The position numbers and the translations under genes were made by a program. Of a stretch of 64,000 nucleotides of DNA, positions 48,861 to 62,185 are shown piece after piece (within the stretch, counting starts at the first letter, position 1; each line of letters begins with the position of its first letter). The notes under the pieces are model-generated. The model was not told where the DNA came from. It made no database searches and was given only the letters and a program-made list of their open reading frames with translations. The DNA is from Bimastos eiseni (lineage: Eukaryota; Annelida; Clitellata; Crassiclitellata; Lumbricidae). The stretch covers positions 6,383,731-6,447,730 of the forward strand of contig OY365817.1 in the NCBI GenBank assembly GCA_959347315.1, written 5' to 3'.

Positions 48861-50140
48861 ATAGTGAAGGTCTGTGAGGGTCCAGTCTGGCCAAATATCG
48901 CTTCTCCATTTCAAAGAACGATCAAATGTCAGGTAACCTGTGCACCAATCAGAGCTGTCGACAATGTCTACCGCTTGTATAAATATTACGTCATTATCTC
49001 GAAAAACAATCGTTTTAAAGTGTTTCAAAGCATTGGTTTAAAATCGTTGCAATTTGGTAAGGAAACGAGCGGCAGACTTAATATTTGCACATATAGTAAA
49101 GGTCTGTGAGGGTTCCAGTCTGGCCAAATACCGCTTCTCCATCTCGTAGAACGATCAAATGCCAGGTAACCTGTGCACCAATCAGAGCTGTCGCCAATGT
49201 CTACCGCTTGTATAAATATTACGTCATTATCTCGAAAAACAATCGTTTTTAAGCGTTTCATACCATCATCTTGAAATCAATGTAATTTCACAAGGAAACG
49301 AGCTGCACACTTAATATTTGCACATAACCTGTGCACCAATCAGAGTTGTCGCCAGTAACAACGGTTGTATAAATATCACGTCATCATCTCGAATAGCAAT
49401 CGTTTTTAAGCGTTTCATACCATTATCTTGAAATCAATGTAATTTCACAACGAAACGAGCTGCAGACTTAATATTTGCACATGTAGTAAAGGTCTATAAG
49501 GACTACAATCTGGCCAAAAATCGCCTCTCCATATCAAAGAACGATCAAATGCCAGGGTTTCAAACTTTTTTCATTGGAATCGATGTCATTGTTCGAAGCT
49601 CGACACTAGAGGTTTAACCTGTGCACCAATCAGAGCTGTCGCCAATAACTACCGCTTGTATAAATATTACGTCATTGTCTCGAATAACAATCGTTTTAAA
49701 GCGTTTCATACCATTATCTTGAAATCAATGTAATTTCACAAGGAAACGAGCTGCACAATTTATAATTTTTGCACATATGGTGAAGGTCTGTGAGGGTCCA
49801 GTCTGGCCAAATATCGCTTCTCCATTTCATAGAACGATCAAATGTCAGGTAACCTGTGCACCAATCAGAGCTGTCGACAATGTCTACCGCTTGTATAAAT
49901 ATTACGTCATTATCTCGAAAAACAATCGTTTTTAGGCGTTTCATAGCATTATTTTGAAATCGATGTAATTTCACAACAAAACGGGCTGCACACTTAATAT
50001 TTGCACATATAGTAAAGGTCTATAAGGACTACAGTCTGGCCAAATATCGCTTCTCCATTTCAAAGAACGAGCAAATGCCAGGGTTCCAAACTTTTTTCAT
50101 GGGAATCGATGTCATTGTTCGATGCTCGACACTAGAGGTT

Positions 50141-50364
50141 TAACCTTCTGGCCAAATATCGCTTCTCCATATCAAAGAACGATCAAATGCCAGGGTTACA
50201 AACTTTTTTCATTGGAATCGATGTCATTGTTCGAAGCTCGACACTAGAGGTTTAACCTTCTGGCCAAATATCGCTTCTCCATTTCAAAGAACGATCAAAT
50301 GCCAGGGTTACAAACTTTTTTCATTGGAATCGATGTCATTGGTCGAAGCTCGACACTAGAGGTT
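50141..50364 (+). repeat. 112-bp B-C units lacking the promoter module, two copies
   Basis: TAACCTTCTGGCC at 50141 and 50253 shows module C joined directly to module B, with P, T and the start of B removed. The third TAACC, at 50365, returns to a normal CCAAT unit. These are the only units in the window without CCAAT and TATA. Similar pairs lie at 52792-53015, 56338-56561, 59044-59267 and 61871-62094. Confidence 0.87.
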
Positions 50365-51058
50365 TAACCTGTGCCCCAATCAGAGCTGTCACCAATAACT
50401 ACCGCTTGTATAAATATTACGTCATTATCTCGAAAAACAATCGTTTTAAAGTGTTTCAAAGCATTGGTTTAAAATCGTTGCAATTTGGTAAGGAAACGAG
50501 CGGCAGACTTAATATTTGCACATATAGTAAAGGTCTGTGAGGGTTCCAGTCTGGCCAAATATCGCTTCTCCATCTCAAAGAACGATCAAATGCCAGGGTT
50601 TCAAACTTTTTTCATTGGAATCGATGTCATTGTTCAAAGCCGTACACTAGAGGCTTAACCTGTGCACCAATCAGAGCTGTCGCCATTAACTACCGCTTGT
50701 ATAAATATTTCGTCATTATCTCGAAAAACAATCGTTTTTAGGCGTTTCATAGCATTATCTTGAAATCGATGTAATTTCACAACGAAACGGGCTGCACTCT
50801 TAATATTTGCACATGTAGTAAAGGTCTATAAGGACTACAGTCTGGCCAAATATCGCTTCTCCATATCAAAGAACGATCAAATGCCAGGGTTACAAACTTT
50901 TTTCATTGGAATCGATGTCATTGTTCGAAGCTCGACACTAGAGGTTTAACCTTCTGGCCAAATATCGCTTCTCCATTTCAAAGAACGATCAAATGCCAGG
51001 GTTACAAACTTTTTTCATTGGAATCGATGTCATTGGTCGAAGCTCGACACTAGAGGTT
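50253..51058 (+). repeat. 694-bp offset duplication containing B-C units
   Basis: TAACCTTCTGGCC with GGTCGAAGCTCG occurs at 50253-50364 and again at 50947-51058, 694 bp apart. Both copies are followed by the same GTGCCCCAATCAGAGCTGTC and ACCAATAAC variant. Confidence 0.8.
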
Positions 51059-52123
51059 TAACCTGTGCCCCAATCAGAGCTGTCACCAATAACTACCGCT
51101 TGTATAAATATTACGTCATTATCTCGAAAAACAATCGTTTTAAAGTGTTTCAAAGCATTGGTTTAAAATCGTTGCAATTTGGTAAGGAAACGAGCGGCAG
51201 ACTTAATATTTGCAGATATACTAAAGGTCTGTGAGGGTTCCAGTCTGGCCAAATATCGCTTCTCCATCTCATAGAACGATCAAATGCCAGGTAACCTGTG
51301 CACCAATCAGAGCTGTCGCCAATGTCTACCGCTTGTATAAATATTACGTCATTATCTCGAAAAACAATCGTTTTTAAGCGTTTCATACCATCATCTTGAA
51401 ATCAATGTAATTTCACAAGGAAACGAGCTGCACACTTAATATTTGCACATAACCTGTGCACCAATCAGAGTTGTCGCCAGTAACAACGGTTGTATAAATA
51501 TCACGTCATCATCTCGAATAGCAATCGTTTTTAAGCGTTTCATACCATTATCTTGAAATCAATGTAATTTCACAACGAAACGAGCTGCAGACTTAATATT
51601 TGCACATGTAGTAAAGGTCTATAAGGACTACAATCTGGCCAAAAATCGCCTCTCCATATCAAAGAACGATCAAATGCCAGGGTTTCAAACTTTTTTCATT
51701 GGAATCGATGTCATTGTTCGAAGCTCGACACTAGAGGTTTAACCTGTGCACCAATCAGAGCTGTCGCCAATAACTACCGCTTGTATAAATATTACGTCAT
51801 TATCTCGAAAAACAATCGTTTTAAAGCGTTTCATACCATTATCTTGAAATCAATGTAATTTCACAAGGAAACGAGCTGCACAATTTATAATTTTTGCACA
51901 TATAGTGAAGGTCTGTGAGGGTCCAGTCTGGCCAAATATCGCTTCTCCATCTCAAAGAACGATCAAATGCCAGGGTTTCAAACTTTTTTCATGGGAATCG
52001 ATGTCATTGTTCAAAGCTGTACACTAGAGGCTTAACCTGTGCACCAATCAGAGCAGTCGCCAATAACTACCGCTTGTATAAATATTACGTCATTTTCTCG
52101 AAAAACAAGCGTTTTAAATTGAT

Positions 52124-55100
52124 TCAAAGCATTGGTTTAAAATCGTTGCAATTTGGTAATGAAACGAGCGGCAGACTTAATGTTTGCACATATAGTATAG
52201 GTCTGTGAGGGTTCCAGTCTGGCCAAATACCGCTTCTCCATCTCGTAGAACTATCAAATGCCATGTAACCTGTGCACCAATCAGAGCTGTCGCCAATGTC
52301 TACCGCTTGTATAAATATTACGTCATTGTCTCGAATAACAATCGTTTTAAAGCGTTTCATACCATTATCTTGAAATCAATGTAATTTCACAAGGAAACGA
52401 GCTGCACAATTTATAATTTTTGCACATATAGTGAAGGTCTGTGAGGGTCCAGTCTGGCCAAATATCGCTTCTCCATTTCATAGAACGATCAAATGTCAGG
52501 TAACCTGTGCACCAATCAGAGCTGACGACAATGTCTACCGCTTGTATAAATATTACGTCATTATCTCGAAAAACAATCGTTTTTAGGCGTTTCATAGCAT
52601 TATTTTGAAATCGATGTAATTTCACAACAAAACGGGCTGCACACTTAATATTTGCACATATAGTAAAGGTCTATAAGGACTACAGTCTGGCCAAATATCG
52701 CTTCTCCATTTCAAAGAACGAGAAAATGCCAGGGTTCCAAACTTTTTTCATGGGAATCGATGTCATTGTTCGATGCTCGACACTAGAGGTTTAACCTTCT
52801 GGCCAAATATCGCTTCTCCATAACAAAGAACGATCAAATGCCAGGGTTACAAACTTTTTTCATTGGAATCGATGTCATTGTTCGAAGCTCGACACTAGAG
52901 GTTTAACCTTCTGGCCAAATATCGCTTCTCCATTTCAAAGAACGATCAAATGCCAGGGTTACAAACTTTTTTCATTGGAATCGAAGTCATTGGTCGAAGC
53001 TCGACACTAGAGGTTTAACCTGTGCCCCAATCAGAGCTGTCACCAATAACTACCGCTTGTATAAATATTACGTCATTATCTCGAAAAACAATCGTTTTAA
53101 AGTGTTTCAAAGCATTGGTTTAAAATCGTTGCAATTTGGTAAGGAAACGAGCGGCAGACTTAATATTTGCACATATAGTAAAGGTCTATAAGGACTCCAG
53201 TCTGGCCAAATATCGCTTCGCCATCTCAAAGAACGATTAAATGCCAGGGTTTCAAACTTTTTTCATTGGAATCGATGTCATTGTTCGAAGCTCGACACTA
53301 GAGGTTTAACTGTGCACCAATCAGAGCTGTCGCCAATAACTACCGCTTGTATAAATATTACGTCATTATCTCGAGAAACAATGGTTTTAAAGTGTTTCAA
53401 AGCATTGGTTTAAAATCGCTGCAATTTCGTAAGGAAACGAGCGGCAGACTTAATATTTGCACATATATTAAGGGTCTGTGAGGGTTCCAGTCTGGCCAAA
53501 TATCGCTTCTCCATCTCATAGAACGATCAAATGCCAGGTAACCTGTCCACCAATCAGAGTTGTCGCCAGTAACTACCGGTTGTATAAATATTACGTCATT
53601 ATCTCGAAAAACAATCGTTTTAAAGTGTTTCAAAGCATTGGTTTAAAATCGTTGCAATTTGGTAAGGAAACGAGCGGCAGACTTGATATTTGCACATATA
53701 GTAAAAAATAGTTTTATAGCGTTTCATACCATTATCTTGAAATCAATGTAATTTCACAAGGAAACTAGCTGCAGACTTAATATTTGCACATAACCTGTGC
53801 ACCAATCAGAGTTGTCGCCAGTAACAACGGTTGTATAAATATCACGTCATCATCTCGGATGGCAATCGTTTTAAAGCGTTTCATACCATTATCTTGAAAT
53901 CAATGTAATTTCACAAGGAAACTAGCTGCAGACTTGATATTTGCACATAGAGTAAAGGTCTATAAGGACTCCAGTCTGGCCAAATATCGCTTCTCCATCT
54001 CAAAGAACGATCAAATGCCAGGGTTTCAAACTTTTTTCATTGGAATCGATGTCATTGCTCAAAGCTGTACACTAGAGGCTTGACCTGTGCACTAATCAGA
54101 GCTGTCGCCAATAACTACCGCCTGTATAAATAATACGTCATTATCTCGAAAAACAATCGTTTTTAGGCGCTTCGTAGCATTATCTTGAAATCGATGTAAT
54201 TTCACAACGAAACGAGCTGCACACTTAATATTTGCACATAACCTGTGCACCAATCAGAGTTGTCGTCAGTAACAACGGTTGTATGAATATCACGTCATCA
54301 TCTCGAATAGCAATCGTTTTAAAGCGTTTCATACCATTATCTTGAAATCAATGTAATTTCACAACGAAACGAGCTGCACACTTAATATTTGCACATATAG
54401 TAAAGGTCTATAAGGACTACAATCTGGCCAAATATCGCTTCTCCGTCTCAAAGAACGATCAAATGCCAGGGTTTCAAACTTTTTTCATGGGAATCGATGT
54501 CATTGTTCAAAGCTGTACACTAGAGGCTTAACCTGTGCACTAATCAGAGCTGTCGCCAATAACTACCGCCTGTATAAATAATACGTCATTATTTCGAAAA
54601 ACAATCGTTTTTAAGCGTTTCATACCATTATCTTGAAAACAATGTAATTTCACAAGGAAACGAGCTGCAGACTTAATATTTGCACATAGAGTCAAGGTCT
54701 ATAAGGACTCCAGTCCGGCCAAATATCGCTTCTCCATATCAAAGAACGATTAAATGCCAGGGTTTCAAACTTTTTCCATGGGAATCGATGTCATTGTTCA
54801 AAGCTGTACACTAGAGGCTTAACCTGTGCACCAATCAGAGCTGCCGCCAATAACTACCGCTTGTATAAATATTACGTCATTATCTCAAGAAACAATGGTT
54901 TTAAAGTGTTTCAAAGCATTGGTTTAAAATCGTTGCAATTTCGTAAGGAAACGAGCGGCAGACTTAATATTTGCACATATATTAAGGGTCTGTGAGGGTT
55001 CCAGTCTGGCCAAATATCGCTTCTCCATCTCATAGAACGATCAAATGCCAGGTAACCTGTCCACCAATCAGAGTTGTCGCCAGTAACTACCGGTTGTATA

Positions 55101-55669
55101 AATATTACGTCATTATCTCGAAAAACAATCGTTTTAAAGTGTTTCAAAGCATTGGTTTAAAATCGTTGCAATTTGGTAAGGAAACGAGCGGCAGACTTGA
55201 TATTTGCACATATAGTAAAGGTCTGTGCGGGTTCCAGTCTGGCCAAATATCGCTTCTCCATCTCATAGAACGATCAAATGCCAGGTAACCTGTGCACCAA
55301 TCAGAGCTGTCGCCAATAACTACCGCTTGTATAAATATTACGTCATTATCTCGAAAAACAATCGTTTTAAAGCGTTTCATACCATTATCTTGAAATCAAT
55401 GTAATTTCACAAGGAAACGAGCTGCACAATTTATAATTTTTGCACATATAGTGAAGGTCTGTGAGGGTCCAGTCTGGCCAAATATCGCTTCTCCATCTCA
55501 AAGAACGATCAAATGCCAGGGTTTCAAACTTTTTTCATGGGAATCGAAGTCATTGTTCAAAGCTGTACACTAGAGGCTTAACCTGTGCACCAATCAGAGC
55601 AGTCGCCAATAACTACCGCTTGTAAAAATATTACGTCATTTTCTCGAAAAACAAGCGTTTTAAAGTGAT
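52124..55669 (+). repeat. Second-family HOR copy, 3,546 bp
   Basis: K-type tail at 52124, L unit at 52365-52625, B-C pair at 52792-53015, two e-type units (53397 and 54911) with 448-like blocks between them, then L-type tail near 55430. The 448-like blocks here have an intact TATA (CCTGTATAAATAATACG), unlike those of the first family. Confidence 0.75.
52792..53015 (+). repeat. 112-bp B-C units, two copies
   Basis: TAACC junctions at 52792, 52904 and 53016. Private changes: CCATAACAAAG near 52820 and ATCGAAGTC near 52983. Confidence 0.85.
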
Positions 55670-58375
55670 TCAAAGCATTGGTTTAAAATCGTTGCAATTT
55701 GGTAATGAAACGAGCGGCAGACTTAATGTTTGCACATATAGTAAAGGTCTGTGAGGGTTCCAGTCTGGCCAAATACCGCTTCTCCATCTCGTAGAACTAT
55801 CAAATGCCATGTAACCTGTGCACCAATCAGAGCTGTCGCCAATGTCTACCGCTTGTATAAATATTACGTCATTGTCTCGAATAACAATCGTTTTAAAGCG
55901 TTTCATACCATTATCTTGAAATCAATGTAATTTCACAAGGAAACGAGCTGCACAATTTATAATTTTTGCACATATAGTGAAGGTCTGTGAGGGTCCAGTC
56001 TGGCCAAATATCGCTTCTCCATTTCATAGAACGATCAAATGTCAGGTAACCTGTGCACCAATCAGAGCTGTCGACAATGTCTACCGCTTGTATAAATATT
56101 ACGTCATTATCTCGAAAAACAATCGTTTTTAGGCGTTTCATAGCATTATTTTGAAATCGATGTAATTTCACAACAAAACGGGCTGCACACTTAATATTTG
56201 CACATAGAGTAAAGGTCTATAAGGACTACAGTATGGCCAAATATCGCTTCTCCATTTCAAAGAACGAGCAAATGCCAGGGTTCCAAACTTTTTTCATGGG
56301 AATCGATGTCATTGTTCGATGCTCGACACTAGAGGTTTAACCTTCTGGCCAAATATCGCTTCTCCATATCAAAGAACGATCAAATGCCAGGGTTACAAAC
56401 TTTTTTCATTGGAATCGATGTCATTGTTCGAAGCTCGACACTAGAGGTTTAACCTTCTGGCCAAATATCGCTTCTCCATTTCAAAGAACGATCAAATGCC
56501 AGGGTTACAAACTTTTTTCATTGGAATCGATGTCATTGGTCGAAGCTCGACACTAGAAGTTTAACCTGTGCCCCAATCAGAGCTGTCACCAATAACTACC
56601 GCTTGTATAAATATTACGTCATTATCTCGAAAAACAATCGTTTTAAAGTGTTTCAAAGCATTGGTTTAAAATCGTTGCAATTTGGTAAGGAAATGAGCGG
56701 CAGACTTAATATTTGCACATATAGTAAAGGTCTGTGAGGGTTACAGTCTGGCCAAATATCGCTTCTCCATCTCAAAGAACGATCAAATGCCAGGGTTTCA
56801 AACTTTTTTCATGGGAATCGATGTCATTGTTCAAAGCTGTACACTACAGGCTTAACCTGTGCACCAATCAGAGCTGTCGCCATTAACTACCGCTTGTATA
56901 AATATTTCGTCATTATCTCGAAAAACAATCGTTTTTGGGCGTTTCATAGCATTATCTTGAAATCGATGTAATTTCACAACGAAACGGGCTGCACTCTTAA
57001 TATTTGCACATGTAGTAAAGGTCTATAAGGACTACAGCCTGGCCAAATATCGCTTCTCCATATCAAAGAACGATCAAATGCCAGGGTTACAAACTTTTTT
57101 CATTGGAATCGATGTCATTGTTCGAAGCTCGACACTAGAGGTTTAACCTGTGCCCCAATCAGAGCTGTCGCCAATAACTACCGCTTGTATAAATATTACG
57201 TCATTATCTCGAAAAACAATCGTTTTAAAGTGTTTCAAAGCATTGGTTTAAAATCGTTGCAATTTGGTAAGGAAACGAGCGGCAGACTTAATATTTGCAC
57301 ATATAGTAAAGGTCTGTGAGGGTTCCAGTCTGGCCAAATATCGCTTCTCCATCTCATAGAACGATCAAATGCCAGGTAACCTATGCACCAATCAGAGCTG
57401 TCGCCAATGTCTACCGCTTGTATAAATATTACGTCATTATCTCGAAAAACAATCGTTTTTAAGCGTTTCATACCATCATCTTGAAATCAATGTAATTTCA
57501 CAAGGAAACGAGCTGCAGACTTAATATTTGCACATAGAGTAAAGGTCTATAAGGACTCCAGTCTGGCCAAATATCGCTTCGCCATCTCAAAGAACGAATA
57601 AATGCCAGGGTTTCAAACTTTTTTCATTGGAATCGATGTCATTGTTAGAAGCTCGACACTAGAGGTTTAACTGTGCACCAATCAGAGCTGTCGCCAATAA
57701 CTACCGCTTGTATAAATATTACGTCATTATCTCGAGAAACAATGGTTTTAAAGTGTTTCAAAGCATTGGTTTAAAATCGCTGCAATTTCGTAAGGAAACG
57801 AGCGGCAGACTTAATATTTGCACATATATTAAGGGTCTGTGAGGGTTCCAGTCTGGCCAAATATCGCTTCTCCATCTAAAAGAACGATCAAATGCCAGGT
57901 AACCTGTCCACCAATCAGAGTTGTCGCCAGTAACTACAGGTTGTATAAATATTACGTCATTATCTCGAAAAACAATCGTTTTAAAGTGTTTCAAAGCATT
58001 GGTTTAAAATCGTTGCAATTTGGTAAGGAAACGAGCGGCAGACTTGATATTTGCACATATAGTAAAAAATAGTTTTAAAGCGTTTCATACCATTATCTTG
58101 AAATCAATGTAATTTCACAAGGAAACGAGCTGCACACTTAATATTTGCACATGTAGTAAAGGTCTAATAGGACTACATTCTGGCCAAATATCGCTTCTCC
58201 ATCTCAAAGAACGATCAAATGCCAGGGTTTCAAACTTTTTTCATGGGAATCGATGTCATTGTTCAAAGCTGTACACTAGAGGCTTAACCTGTGCACCAAT
58301 CAGAGCAGTCGCCAATAACTACCGCTTGTATAAATATTACGTCATTTTCTCGAAAAACAAGCGTTTTAAAGTGAT
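55670..58375 (+). repeat. Second-family HOR copy, 2,706 bp
   Basis: K 55670, L 55911, B-C pair 56338-56561, a GGGCTGCACTCTT unit near 56990, d 57235, e 57758. Positions about 55466-57716 recur at 58172-60422 (offset 2,706), sharing CACTACAGGC and GTTTTTGGGCG. Private changes here include GAACGAATAAATG near 57598 and GTTAGAAGC near 57645. Confidence 0.82.
56338..56561 (+). repeat. 112-bp B-C units, two copies
   Basis: TAACC junctions at 56338, 56450 and 56562, with the same order of variants (GATGCTCG, GAAGCTCG, GGTCGAAG) as the other B-C pairs. Confidence 0.85.
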
Positions 58376-61202
58376 TCAAAGCATTGGTTTAAATTCGTTG
58401 CAATTTGGTAATGAAACGAGCGACAGACTTAATGTTTGCACATATAGTAAAGGTCTGTGAGGGTTCCAGTCTGGCCAAATACCGCTTCTCCATCTCGTAG
58501 AACTATCAAATGCCATGTAACCTGTGCACCAATCAGAGCTGTCGCCAATGTCTACCGCTTGTATAAATATTACGTCATTGTCTCGAATAACAATCGTTTT
58601 AAAGCGTTTCATACCATTATCTTGAAATCAATGTAATTTCACAAGGAAACGAGCTGCACAATTTATAATTTTTGCACATATAGTGAAGGTCTGTGAGGGT
58701 CCAGTCTGGCCAAATATCGCTTCTCCATTTCATAGAACGATCAAATGTCAGGCAACCTGTGCACCAATCAGAGCTGTCGACAATGTCTACCGCTTGTATA
58801 AATATTACGTCATTATCTCGAAAAACAATCGTTTTTAGGCGTTTCATAGCATTATTTTGAAATCGATGTAATTTCACAACAAAACGGGCTGCACACTTAA
58901 TATTTGCACATATAGTAAAGGTCTATAAGGACTACAGTATGGCCAAATATCGCTTCTCCATTTCAAAGAACGAGCAAATGCCAGGGTTCCAAACTTTTTT
59001 CATGGGAATCGATGTCATTGTTCGATGCTCGACACTAGAGGTTTAACCTTCTGGCCAAATATCGCTTCTCCATATCAAAGAACGATCAAATGCCAGGGTT
59101 ACAAACTTTTTTCATTGGAATCGATGTCATTGTTCGAAGCTCGACACTAGAGGTTTAACCTTCTGGCCAAATATCGCTTCTCCATTTCAAAGAACGATCA
59201 AATGCCAGGGTTACAAACTTTTTTCATTGGAATCGATGTCATTGGTCGAAGCTCGACACTAGAGGTTTAACCTGTGCCCCAATCAGAGCTGTCACCAATA
59301 ACTACCGCTTGTATAAATATTACGTCATTATCTCGAAAAACAATCGTTTTAAAGTGTTTCAAAGCATTGGTTTAAAATCGTTGCAATTTGGTAAGGAAAC
59401 GAGCGGCAGACTTAATATTAGCACATATAGTAAAGGTCTGTGAGGGTTCCAGTCTGGCCAAATATCGCTTCTCCATCTCAAAGAACGATCAAATGCCAGG
59501 GTTTCAAACTTTTTTCATGGGAATCGATGTCATTGTTCAAAGCTGTACACTACAGGCTTAACCTGTGCACCAATCAGAGCTGTCGCCATTAACTACCGCT
59601 TGTATAAATATTTCGTCATTATCTCGAAAAACAATCGTTTTTGGGCGTTTCATAGCATTATCTTGAAATCGATGTAATTTCACAACGAAACGGGCTGCAC
59701 TCTTAATATTTGCACATGTAGTAAAGGTCTATAAGGACTACAGCCTGGCCAAATATCGCTTCTCCATATCAAAGAACGATCAAATGCCAGGGTTACAAAC
59801 TTTTTTCATTGGAATCGATGTCATTGTTCGAAGCTCGACACTAGAGGTTTAACCTGTGCCCCAATCAGAGCTGTCGCCAATAACTACCGCTTGTATAAAT
59901 ATTACGTCATTATCTCGAAAAACAATCGTTTTAAAGTGTTTCAAAGCATTGGTTTAAAATCGTTGCAATTTGGTAAGGAAACGAGCGGCAGACTTAATAT
60001 TTGCACATATAGTAAAGGTCTGTGAGGGTTCCAGTCTGGCCAAATATCGCTTCTCCATCTCATAGAACGATCAAATGCCAGGTAACCTGTGCACCAATCA
60101 GAGCTGTCGCCAATGTCTACCGCTTGTATAAATATTACGTCATTATCTCGAAAAACAATCGTTTTTAAGCGTTTCATACCATCATCTTGAAATCAATGTA
60201 ATTTCACAAGGAAACGAGCTGCAGACTTAATATTTGCACATAGAGTAAAGGTCTATAAGGACTCCAGTCTGGCCAAATATCGCTTCGCCATCTCAAAGAA
60301 CGATTAAATGCCAGGGTTTCAAACTTTTTTCATTGGAATCGATGTCATTGTTCGAAGCTCGACACTAGAGGTTTAACTGTGCACCAATCAGAGCTGTCGC
60401 CAATAACTACCGCTTGTGTAAATAATATGTCATTATCCCGAAAAACAATCGTTTTTAGGCGTTTCATAGCATTATCTTGAAATCGATGTAATTTCACAAC
60501 GAAACGAGCTCCACACTTAATATTTGCACATAACCTGTGCACCAATCAGAGTTGTCGCCAGTAACAACGGTTGTATAAATATCACGTCATCATCTCGAAT
60601 AGCAATCGTTTTTAAGCGTTTCATACCATTATCTTGAAATCAATGTAATTTCACAAGGAAACGAGCTGCAGACTTAATATTTGCACATGTAGTAAAGGTC
60701 TATAAGGACTACAATCTGGCCAAAAATCGCCTCTCCATATCAAAGAACGATCAAATGCCAGGGTTTCAAACTTTTTTCATTGGAATCGATGTCATTGTTC
60801 GATGCTCGACACTAGAAGTTTAACCTGTGCACCAATCAGAGCTGTCGCCAATAACTACCGCTTGTATAAATATTACGTCATTATCTCGAAAAACAATCGT
60901 TTTAAAGCGTTTCATACCATTATCTTGAAATCAATGTAATTTCACAAGGAAACGAGCTGCACACTTAATATTTGCACATGTAGTAAAGGTCTAATAGGAC
61001 TACAGTCTGGCCAAATATCGCTTCTCCATCTCAAAGAACGATCAAATGCCAGGGTTTCAAACTTTTTTCATGGGAATCGATGTCATTGTTCAAAGCTGTA
61101 CACTAGAGGCTTAACCTGTGCACCAATCAGAGCAGTCGCCAATAACTACCGCTTGTATAAATATTACGTCATTTTCTCGAAAAACAAGCGTTTTAAAGTG
61201 AT
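58376..61202 (+). repeat. Second-family HOR copy, 2,827 bp
   Basis: K 58376, L 58617, B-C pair 59044-59267, d-like 59941, c 60345 (GAGCTCCACACTT), then a full unit into the next K. Up to about 60422 it duplicates the previous copy; afterwards it takes c instead of e. The P module near 60416 has TGTGTAAATA and ATATGTCA, so both TATA and CRE-like sites are damaged. Confidence 0.82.
59044..59267 (+). repeat. 112-bp B-C units, two copies
   Basis: Same pair as 56338-56561 at an offset of 2,706 bp. Confidence 0.85.
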
Positions 61203-62185
61203 TCAAAGCATTGGTTTAAAATCGTTGCAATTTGGTAATGAAACGAGCGGCAGACTTAATGTTTGCACATATAGTAAAGGTCTGTGAGGGTTCCAGTCTG
61301 GCCAAATACCGCTTCTCCATCTCGTAGAACTATCAAATGCCATGTAACCTGTGCACCAATCAGAGCTGTCGCCAATGTCTACCGCTTGTATAAATATTGC
61401 GTCATTGTCTCGAATAACAATCGTTTTAAAGCGTTTCATACCATTATCTTGAAATCAATGTAATTTCACAAGGAAACGAGCTGCACAATTTATAATTTTT
61501 GCACATATAGTGAAGGTCTGTGAGGGTCCAGTCTGGCCAAATATCGCTTCTCCATTTCATAGAACGATCAAATGTCAGGTAACCTGTGCACCAATCAGAG
61601 CTGTCGACAATGTCTACCGCTTGTATAAATATTACGTCATTATCTCGAAAAACAATCGTTTTTAGGCGTTTCATAGCATTATTTTGAAATCGATGTAATT
61701 TCACAACAAAACGGGCTGAACACTTAATATTTGCACATATAGTAAAAATCTATAAGGACTACAGTCTGGCCAAATATCGCTTCTCCATTTCAAAGAACGA
61801 GCAAATGCCAGGGTTCCAAACTTTTTTCATGGGAATCGATGTCATTGTTCGATGCTCGACACTAGAGGTTTAACCTGCTGGCCAAATATCGCTTCTCCAT
61901 ATCAAAGAACGATCAAATGCCAGGGTTACAAACTTTTTTCAGTGGAATCGATGTCATTGTTCGAAGCTCGACACTAGAGGTTTAACCTTCTGGCCAAATA
62001 TCGCTTCTCCATTTCAAAGAACGATCAAATGCCAGGGTTACAAACTTTTTTCATTGGAATCGATGTCATTGGTCGAAGCTCGACACTACAGGTTTAACCT
62101 GTGCCCCAATCAGAGCTGTCACCAATAACTACCGCTTGTATAAATATTACGTCATTATCTCGAAAAACAATCGTTTTAAAGTGTT
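61203..62185 (+). repeat. Second-family short HOR copy, 983 bp
   Basis: K 61203, L 61444, B-C pair 61871-62094, then a normal unit leading to the next K-type tail at 62186. Everything after the B-C pair that the longer copies carry (d, e or c) is missing. Private changes: AATATTGCGTCATTG near 61395 and GTAAAAATCTATAAGG near 61743. Confidence 0.8.
61871..62094 (+). repeat. 112-bp B-C units, two copies, first junction altered
   Basis: The first junction reads TAACCTGCTGGCC at 61871 instead of TAACCTTCTGGCC; the second, at 61983, is normal. Private change TTCAGTGGAATCG near 61937. Confidence 0.83.

Larger units (their letters stand above)
48252..52123 (+). repeat. Start of second HOR family (K and L subunits, B-C units)
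   Basis: K signature near 48500-48700, then L signatures (GTCTCGAATAACAATCG, CACAATTTATAATTTTTGC, GTGAAGGTCTGTGAGGGTCC, AAATGTCAGG, CTGTCGACAATGTC) at 48.8-49.0 and 49.7-49.9 kb. The K-type tail at 48557 recurs at 52124 (3,567 bp). Between them lie B-C units and a 694-bp duplication. Confidence 0.8.
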
